DNA from: Legionellales bacterium UBA4722 | GTDB taxonomy: Bacteria > Pseudomonadota > Gammaproteobacteria > DSM-16500 | Assembly (NCBI GenBank): GCA_002404295.1 | Contig: DHJK01000094.1 | Location: 14,682-25,846 of the forward strand | Direction of reading: 5' to 3' | DNA: 11,165 nt | Shown here: positions 6,771 to 11,165 of the stretch, piece after piece | Numbering within the stretch: the first letter of the stretch is position 1 | Layout of the letters: each line of letters opens with the position of its first letter | Translations under genes and position numbers: made by a program | Notes under the pieces: generated by a model | Told to the model about the DNA's origin: nothing | What the model saw: only the letters and a program-made list of their open reading frames with translations | Databases searched by the model: none

Positions 6771-6846
6771 GGGTCGTTAGCTCAGTCGGTAGAGCAGCAG
6801 GCTTTTAACCTGTTGGTCCTGCGTTCGAATCGCAGACGACCCACCA
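6771..6846 (+). tRNA. tRNA-Lys (anticodon UUU)
   Basis: The 76-base cloverleaf is complete. The acceptor stem GGGTCGT pairs with ACGACCC. The D arm is GCTC/GAGC, and the anticodon stem GCAGG/CCTGT encloses loop CTTTTAA with anticodon TTT at 6804-6806. The T arm is CTGCG-TTCGAAT-CGCAG. Discriminator A6843 is followed by an encoded CCA (6844-6846). A tRNA-Lys after the tol-pal-cpoB block is also found in E. coli and Pseudomonas, so the position is conserved. No terminator is visible before the next gene. Confidence 0.98.
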
Positions 6847-6873
6847 AGTAATCAATAGTACCCCCTCAACTTC

Positions 6874-7266
6874 ATGTTTTTTAAAATACTATCTAGAAGC
6901 CTCTTACTGGCATTATTATTATTGGCAACTCAAAGTGCTGAGGCGGAACTACTCTATTTTTTATGCGGCACTGACGAAGATGGTTGCTCTGACGGCTACG
7001 AACAATACTGTGAATGCATTCCCATAAACTCCCAACAAGAAAATCAACCCTACTGTTTTGACTTTGATAATATGACATGCCAATTGTTACCCGAACGTCC
7101 TGAATGTAATATTGCTTTGGTTTTTACTAACCAAGCGAGTTGTATTGCTACTCTATTTCAAAGCGAAGCCTACCCGCCATGTAAAGTGGTCACACAATCT
7201 TTCTGTCATTTACATGCTATTTTTATTTGTGACGCAACAGGTAATATTGAGAGTTGCACGCAATAA
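6874..7266 (+). CDS. Unknown secreted cysteine-rich small protein
   Basis: I do not recognise this 130-residue protein. It opens with a convincing signal peptide: FFK, then SLLLALLLLATQ, then a SAEA cleavage site at about residue 24. The mature part of about 106 residues has twelve cysteines (31, 38, 46, 48, 61, 69, 78, 90, 103, 111, 119, 128) and is acidic early on (TDEDG). An even count and wide spacing suggest six disulfides in a periplasmic or exported protein. The first part has a C-x6-C-x7-C-x-C pattern. The signal peptide fixes the ATG at 6874, yet no purine-rich ribosome binding site precedes it; the upstream bases are CCCCCTCAACTTC. It begins 27 bases after the tRNA with no terminator between, so it may be expressed from the tRNA transcript. 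The coding call is supported by the signal peptide and cysteine pattern. Confidence 0.7.
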   Translation: MFFKILSRSLLLALLLLATQSAEAELLYFLCGTDEDGCSDGYEQYCECIPINSQQENQPYCFDFDNMTCQLLPERPECNIALVFTNQASCIATLFQSEAYPPCKVVTQSFCHLHAIFICDATGNIESCTQ

Positions 7267-7268
7267 AA

Positions 7269-7326
7269 AACGAAATGCCATCTCATACCATGCGCATTAG
7301 CGTTTGGTATGAGATGATATTTCGTT
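7269..7326. terminator. Intrinsic terminator hairpin between convergent genes
   Basis: The arms 7269-7290 and 7305-7326 pair over 22 bases with two mismatches, and an inner CGC/GCG (7293-7295, 7300-7302) closes an ATTA loop. On the - strand the hairpin is followed at once by six T (the complement of AAAAAA at 7265-7270, partly inside the stem), which fits an intrinsic terminator for the - strand gene pair. On the + strand there is no strong T-run, but the stem lies two bases after the cysteine-rich gene's stop and could also shape that mRNA end. Confidence 0.75.
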
Positions 7327-7363
7327 ACATTGACTAACAACTACTTAATTCTTTTTTAGCGGT

Positions 7364-7699
7364 TTAAGGAGAGTGTGTAGCAGCATCCTGACGACAAGGA
7401 TTTGAGCAAGTCGCATCGGTAGTATACTGTTTTACTTTTTTCCACATAGAACTACCCCATCTCTGACCCGCAGGATTAGAAATATCCTGAAATGTCATAT
7501 TCCCAACAACATCACCTATTTTCTCTTTTAATTCTTCACCTCTTGCTCCCGGCGAATTCATATAATGACCTATAGCGACTCCTATAAGTCCGAATATGAT
7601 TAAAGGTAAAATAAATGTCGCAGATAATAAAAGAGTAGCTGATGATGCTCCATAATACCCACAAACAAGAGCTATTTTGGCTCCCGTACCTCCTACCAT
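7364..7699 (-). pseudogene. Hydrophobic glycine-rich C-terminal part of a split gene
   Basis: From the ATG at 7699 this frame gives 111 residues: GGTGAK, a long hydrophobic region (about 7-47, room for one or two membrane helices with small residues), then a soluble tail ending CRQDAATHSP. The same frame stays open upstream to 7756 and encodes a matching glycine-rich run, IQGAAGGGTVGF, with no usual start codon, so the true protein probably begins earlier. It overlaps the end of the 189-residue frame at a run of six G (7716-7721). One extra G there would join both into a single protein of about 303 residues. Alternatively it is a separate, translationally coupled gene, since its ATG follows the other stop by five bases. 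I recognise no family. The hairpin at 7269-7326 terminates it. Confidence 0.6.
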
Positions 7700-7704
7700 A
7701 AAAC

Positions 7705-8274
7705 CTACTGTTCCACCCCCCGCTGCCCCTTGGATTGAGCTTTATTTTGTCTATATTTCAGCAAAAACAATTCCAAACGATCTTTGTCTCTGTCAGTAAG
7801 AGTTATATTGTCGTCCTTGTGAAAAGTATTAATTCTTATTATGTCAAAATGCTTTGCATAATCAATTATTCCGTTTAGTGATAAATGCATGCCATTGCTC
7901 AGAACAAAGCGATAATTTTCAGGTGTAATTGCTTGATAAGAAAGAGGACATATTGGGTAGGCAGTGGTGGTATCGTGCATAGAATTAGAAGGGAAATATT
8001 GTGCTAATAATAATAGGTTATTATCTATTATTCTTATTGTATTGTTTGTATTGTCGTTTGCGAGCCAATGGTGCTGACATCGCCTTTGCTGTTCCAGCAG
8101 CTTCATGCGTAGCTGGTACACTGCGGTAGCTGCTTGACTCCTGGTCTGGTCAAGTAAGGATGTTTGTTCAAATGCCTGTTTAATCGTGTTTATAGCGTTA
8201 TCTTGTTTAAGCATATTTGGAACAGTCTTTAATTCTGTTAAAAGCTCAACAGCTTTTTGAAATCGATTGTTCAT
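7705..8274 (-). CDS. Unknown protein, weakly U-box-like; N-terminal part of a probable split gene
   Basis: The 189-residue product is soluble. Residues 1-65 look helical (MNNRFQKAVELLTELK, later AVYQLRMKLLEQQRR). Residues about 106-167 contain ICPLSYQAI, then RFVLSNGMHLSLNGIIDYA, then FHKDDNITLTDRDKDRL. The order CPLS, V-LS-NG, I-x2-Y(A), then a polar loop resembles the U-box fold of E3 ubiquitin ligases (CPI-S, V-LS-G, I-x2-W). I judge that as a weak pattern match only. The start is supported by GGTGA four bases upstream and a promoter at 8306-8334. The frame ends GVEQ just after a run of six G, where a neighbouring frame continues with a glycine-rich membrane region, so this is probably the front part of a frameshifted gene. 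Host-directed effectors of Legionellales can have such an architecture, which is inference. Confidence 0.6.
   Translation of the reverse strand: MNNRFQKAVELLTELKTVPNMLKQDNAINTIKQAFEQTSLLDQTRSQAATAVYQLRMKLLEQQRRCQHHWLANDNTNNTIRIIDNNLLLLAQYFPSNSMHDTTTAYPICPLSYQAITPENYRFVLSNGMHLSLNGIIDYAKHFDIIRINTFHKDDNITLTDRDKDRLELFLLKYRQNKAQSKGQRGVEQ
7716..7721 (-). other. G6 homopolymer at the junction of two frames
   Basis: Read on the - strand, CAGCGGGGGGTGGAA contains six consecutive G. With seven G the upstream frame would read QRGGGTVGFMVGG and run on without a stop to the end at 7364. The run is therefore the simplest site for a natural frameshift, a phase-variable tract or a sequencing error. Confidence 0.65.
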
Positions 8275-8305
8275 ATATTCACCGCTAATAGTTTATAAAT
8301 TAACC

Positions 8306-8334
8306 ATTCTACTCTGATCTGTCTCTATATTCAA
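8306..8334 (-). promoter_or_regulatory. Sigma-70 promoter for the - strand gene pair
   Basis: On the - strand TTGAAT (8334-8329) and TAGAAT (8311-8306) are exactly 17 bases apart. Transcription would start near 8299, leaving about 25 bases of leader with a GGTGA ribosome binding site before the ATG at 8274. Confidence 0.5.
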
Positions 8335-8453
8335 ATTTTAAAGATTGGGTGATCTTAAATAAATCCGCTTCTCAGTGCTTCACTCTAAGAGTAACTGACT
8401 GATTTGTAATCAAAAACAGGCCAAAGCTGCCCCAAATTTTTTAATATGCTATG

Positions 8454-8484
8454 CTTGATTTTAGTCATTCTGGCCTAACATATT
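8454..8484 (+). promoter_or_regulatory. Possible clpB promoter (sigma-32 or sigma-70 type)
   Basis: CTTGATT (8454-8460) resembles the sigma-32 -35 box CTTGAA, and CCTAACAT begins 13 bases later (8474-8481), a partial match to CCCCATnT. The same TTGATT with CATATT (8479-8484, 18-base spacer) could serve sigma-70. clpB is usually heat-shock regulated, which favours the first reading, but the -10 match is poor. The remaining gap (8335-8453) shows no other feature I can support. Confidence 0.3.
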
Positions 8485-8520
8485 ATTGATAATAACAACA
8501 CACTATGGAGGCATGTATTC

Positions 8521-11118
8521 ATGCGCATGGATAAGTTAACAAGTAAGTTCCAAGCTGCTTTAGCCGACGCCCAATCATTAGCGCTTGGCCGTGATCATGC
8601 GTTTATTGAACCCGTGCATTTAATGAAAGCATTGCTGGATCAAGAAGGCGGTAGTATTCGGCCTATTTTGACTAAGGCCAATGTCTCTATTTCTAATTTA
8701 CGTTCTTTGCTAGACAGCGCGATCCAGCAATTGCCTCAAGTGGAAGGAACACCGGGCGAGATTCATATCTCTAATGAATTGAATCGTATTTTAAATGTAA
8801 CCGATAAGTTAGCCCAAAAACGTAAAGATCAATATATTTCAAGTGAGTTATTCCTGTTAGCCGCTGTAGAAGATAATGGCAATCTAGGTGATATCTTACG
8901 TAAGTGTGGAGCCACAAAAGCGCTGATTGAAAAAGCCATTGATGAAGAGCGCGGCGGTCAAAATGTGCAAGATCAAAACGCGGAAGATCAACGTCGTGCT
9001 TTAGAAAAATATACTATTGATTTAACGGCGCGTGCTGAGCAAGGTAAGTTAGATCCCGTCATTGGGCGAGATGCTGAAATTCGTCGTACTATTCAAGTGT
9101 TACTGCGGCGCACGAAAAATAATCCTGTGTTGATTGGCGAACCCGGTGTTGGTAAAACTGCAATTGTAGAAGGCTTGGCGCAACGTATTGTGAATGGCGA
9201 AGTACCTGAAGGATTGCGTGATAAACGGTTGTTGTCATTAGATCTGGGTGCTTTAATTGCAGGCGCCAAATTTCGTGGTGAATTTGAAGAACGATTAAAA
9301 GCCGTGTTGACGGATTTGGCGAAACAGGAAGGCAATATTATTTTATTCATCGATGAAATTCACACGATGGTAGGTGCAGGTAAAGCGGAAGGTGCCATGG
9401 ATGCGGGTAATATGTTAAAGCCCGCATTGTCTCGTGGTGAATTACATTGTGTGGGTGCTACAACGTTGGATGAGTATCGACAATATATTGAAAAAGATGC
9501 CGCATTAGAGCGACGTTTTCAACGTGTTTTGGTTGATGAGCCCAGTGTGCCGGATACCATCGCTATTTTACGCGGTTTAAAAGAACGTTATGAACTTCAT
9601 CATGGTGTAGAAATTACTGACTCTGCCATTGTTGCCGCGGCCACTTTATCGCATCGTTATATTTCCGATCGTCAATTACCGGATAAAGCCATCGATTTAA
9701 TTGATGAAGCAGCCAGTAATATTCGTATGGAAATTGATTCCAAACCGGAAGAGCTCGATCAATTAGATCGTAAAATCATTCAGCTTAAAATTGAACGTGA
9801 AGCTATGAAAAAAGATACCGATGAAGCGTCTAAAAAACGACTCACTAAATTAAACGAGGAATTAAAAAAACTAGAAACACAATGTGAAAAATTAGAAAAA
9901 ATTTGGAAAACTGAAAAAGCATCTTTGCAGGGTGCGCAAACCATTAAAACTGAATTGGAACGTGCGAAATTAGAACTCGAAACAGCGCATCGTGCAGGTA
10001 ACTTAACGCGTATGGCTGAATTGCAATACGGCCGTATTCCAGAGCTTGAAAAACAATTAACTGCAGCGTCTGAAGCTGAAAAAGGTGAAACACAATTATT
10101 ACGTAACAAAGTCACCGCAGATGAAGTCGCTGAAGTCGTTTCCAAATGGACGCATATTCCTGTTTCTAGAATGATGGAAAGTGAAAAAGAAAAATTACTT
10201 AAGATGGAAGAAGCGCTGCATCAACGCATCATTGGCCAAAGCCAAGCAGTGACTGCAGTCTGTAACGCGATACGTCGTTCTCGTGCCGGTCTTTCTGATC
10301 CGCATCGTCCGATTGGTTCGTTTCTCTTTTTGGGCCCTACAGGTGTTGGTAAAACAGAGCTTTGTAAAGCATTAGCGAGTTTTTTGTTTGATACGGAAGA
10401 TGCGCTGGTTCGTATTGATATGTCAGAGTTTATGGAAAAACATTCTGTTGCGCGCCTAGTGGGTGCGCCTCCAGGTTATGTAGGTTATGAAGAGGGTGGT
10501 TATCTCACTGAATTAGTACGTCGTAAACCCTATTCCGTTATTTTAATGGATGAAATAGAAAAAGCGCACCATGATGTATTTAATATTTTGCTTCAAGTGT
10601 TAGATGATGGACGCTTAACGGATAGTCACGGCCGTACTGTTGATTTTCGAAATACGGTCATTGTCATGACATCCAATTTAGGATCAGAATTGATTCAGGA
10701 AATTTCAAGTGAACATGGTGATTATCAGCAAATGAAAGAGGCTGTCATGCGTGTTGTTGGGCAGCATTTTCGTCCGGAATTTATGAATCGTATTGATGAA
10801 ACGGTGGTGTTCCATCCGCTAGATCAGGAACAGATTCGCCGCATTGCAGATATTCAAATGAATCGAGTGAGAACGCGCTTGGCTGAGCGGGACTTTGGTT
10901 TGATGATTACGCCAGAGGCATTAGATTATTTAGCGGCCGCAGGGTATGATCCTGTGTATGGCGCAAGACCTTTGAAGCGTGCTATTCAACAATATGTAGA
11001 AAATCCGTTGGCGCAAGCGATTTTGTCTGGGAAATTTAATCCGGGGGATGTGATTAAGGTAACGCTCAGTGATTCGCAGTTAGCGTTTTCGAAGTCAACG
11101 GCGAAAGCTAAAGCGTAA
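8521..11118 (+). CDS. clpB: ClpB, ATP-dependent protein disaggregase
   Basis: ClpB is a cytoplasmic hexameric AAA+ chaperone that threads proteins out of aggregates together with DnaK. The 865-residue product is full length. It has a Clp N domain (about 1-145, MDKLTSKFQAALADAQSLA), a first AAA+ domain with Walker A GEPGVGKT (206-213, Lys212), Walker B ILFIDE (Glu279), pore loop GAKFRGEFEERL and ERRF arginine finger region (about 330-333). A coiled-coil middle domain (about 410-525) marks ClpB and separates it from ClpA and ClpC. The second AAA+ domain has GPTGVGKT (605-612, Lys611), ILMDEIE, and the GAPPGYVGYEEGG pore loop. It ends with a short Lys/Ala-rich tail (STAKAKA). GGAGG nine bases upstream supports the ATG at 8521; an out-of-frame ATG lies at 8513. 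It is divergent from the - strand pair, and a REP-like element follows. Confidence 0.98.
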   Translation: MRMDKLTSKFQAALADAQSLALGRDHAFIEPVHLMKALLDQEGGSIRPILTKANVSISNLRSLLDSAIQQLPQVEGTPGEIHISNELNRILNVTDKLAQKRKDQYISSELFLLAAVEDNGNLGDILRKCGATKALIEKAIDEERGGQNVQDQNAEDQRRALEKYTIDLTARAEQGKLDPVIGRDAEIRRTIQVLLRRTKNNPVLIGEPGVGKTAIVEGLAQRIVNGEVPEGLRDKRLLSLDLGALIAGAKFRGEFEERLKAVLTDLAKQEGNIILFIDEIHTMVGAGKAEGAMDAGNMLKPALSRGELHCVGATTLDEYRQYIEKDAALERRFQRVLVDEPSVPDTIAILRGLKERYELHHGVEITDSAIVAAATLSHRYISDRQLPDKAIDLIDEAASNIRMEIDSKPEELDQLDRKIIQLKIEREAMKKDTDEASKKRLTKLNEELKKLETQCEKLEKIWKTEKASLQGAQTIKTELERAKLELETAHRAGNLTRMAELQYGRIPELEKQLTAASEAEKGETQLLRNKVTADEVAEVVSKWTHIPVSRMMESEKEKLLKMEEALHQRIIGQSQAVTAVCNAIRRSRAGLSDPHRPIGSFLFLGPTGVGKTELCKALASFLFDTEDALVRIDMSEFMEKHSVARLVGAPPGYVGYEEGGYLTELVRRKPYSVILMDEIEKAHHDVFNILLQVLDDGRLTDSHGRTVDFRNTVIVMTSNLGSELIQEISSEHGDYQQMKEAVMRVVGQHFRPEFMNRIDETVVFHPLDQEQIRRIADIQMNRVRTRLAERDFGLMITPEALDYLAAAGYDPVYGARPLKRAIQQYVENPLAQAILSGKFNPGDVIKVTLSDSQLAFSKSTAKAKA

Positions 11119-11143
11119 GCTATGTTGAGTCTTACAAATAAAC

Positions 11144-11165
11144 GCTGCTTAGGACACCTCTCCCC
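11144..11165. repeat. REP-like CTCTCCC element, truncated by window edge
   Basis: The last 22 bases, GCTGCTT followed by AGGACACCTCTCCCC, match the element at 2623-2645 with one missing A and one substitution. The hairpin's second arm would lie beyond the edge. It sits 25 bases after the clpB stop codon, another intergenic location. Confidence 0.7.

Noticed and set aside
7112..7300. Alternative + strand frame inside the cysteine-rich gene
   Set aside because: It is shorter, lacks a signal or domain, and runs into the terminator hairpin; the frame from 6874 has a signal peptide and patterned cysteines.
7714..7725. Programmed -1 frameshift site
   Set aside because: The run of G in its reading frame (CGG GGG GTG) does not form the classical X-XXY-YYZ heptamer, and I see no clear downstream pseudoknot; slippage on G6 remains possible but unproven.
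8430..8437. CCCCAAAT as a sigma-32 -10 box for clpB
   Set aside because: No CTTGAA-like -35 box lies 13-15 bases upstream; the nearest TTG is about 20 bases away.
6820..8520. Direct repeat of the tRNA-Lys 3' end marking an island boundary
   Set aside because: I searched by eye for the T-arm and acceptor sequence downstream of the tRNA and found no second copy in the window.
9093..10145. - strand open frames opposite clpB (9093-9350 and 9780-10145)
   Set aside because: They are antisense to the conserved AAA+ and middle domains of ClpB and show no independent evidence.

Overview
The window reads as a chromosomal segment of a moderately AT-rich gammaproteobacterium. The Tol-Pal block, queE, a tRNA-Lys and clpB are all of gammaproteobacterial type. 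The short palindromic intergenic repeats and a possible U-box-like/hydrophobic protein make a Legionellales/Coxiellaceae-type, host-associated bacterium my best guess, but that placement is inference and not a direct reading.

Layout. Positions 1-6502 hold the envelope-maintenance cluster on the + strand: the tail of tolR, tolA, a GGDEF-EAL protein lying unusually between tolA and tolB, then tolB, pal, cpoB (ybgF) and queE. TolR and TolA belong to the inner-membrane motor. TolB and the lipoprotein Pal form the periplasmic/outer-membrane end, and CpoB couples the system to peptidoglycan synthesis at division. QueE belongs to queuosine (7-deazaguanine) synthesis and overlaps the cpoB end by 11 bases. 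The cluster is not one simple operon: pal has a strong promoter-like sequence across the tolB stop codon, and cpoB has an extended -10 promoter after a large palindrome.

Three intergenic gaps carry palindromic repeats: short CTCTCCC/GGGAGAG elements at about 2579-2660 (with another half-copy at the right edge), a perfect 61-bp inverted repeat at 4595-4750, and a related asymmetric inverted repeat at 6547-6668.

Positions 6771-8274 look like an accessory pocket beside a tRNA-Lys(UUU) gene. It holds an unknown secreted protein with twelve cysteines (+ strand) and, on the - strand behind a shared terminator hairpin, two adjacent frames. These are best explained as one gene of about 303 codons split at a run of six G: a soluble part with weak U-box resemblance followed by a glycine-rich hydrophobic part. 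From 8521 to 11118 lies a full-length clpB disaggregase gene, divergent from that pair.

The most interesting items are the GGDEF-EAL protein with eroded EAL chemistry inside the tol cluster, the split (possibly phase-variable) membrane protein, the cysteine-rich secreted protein that follows the tRNA without a ribosome binding site, and the family of large palindromes.
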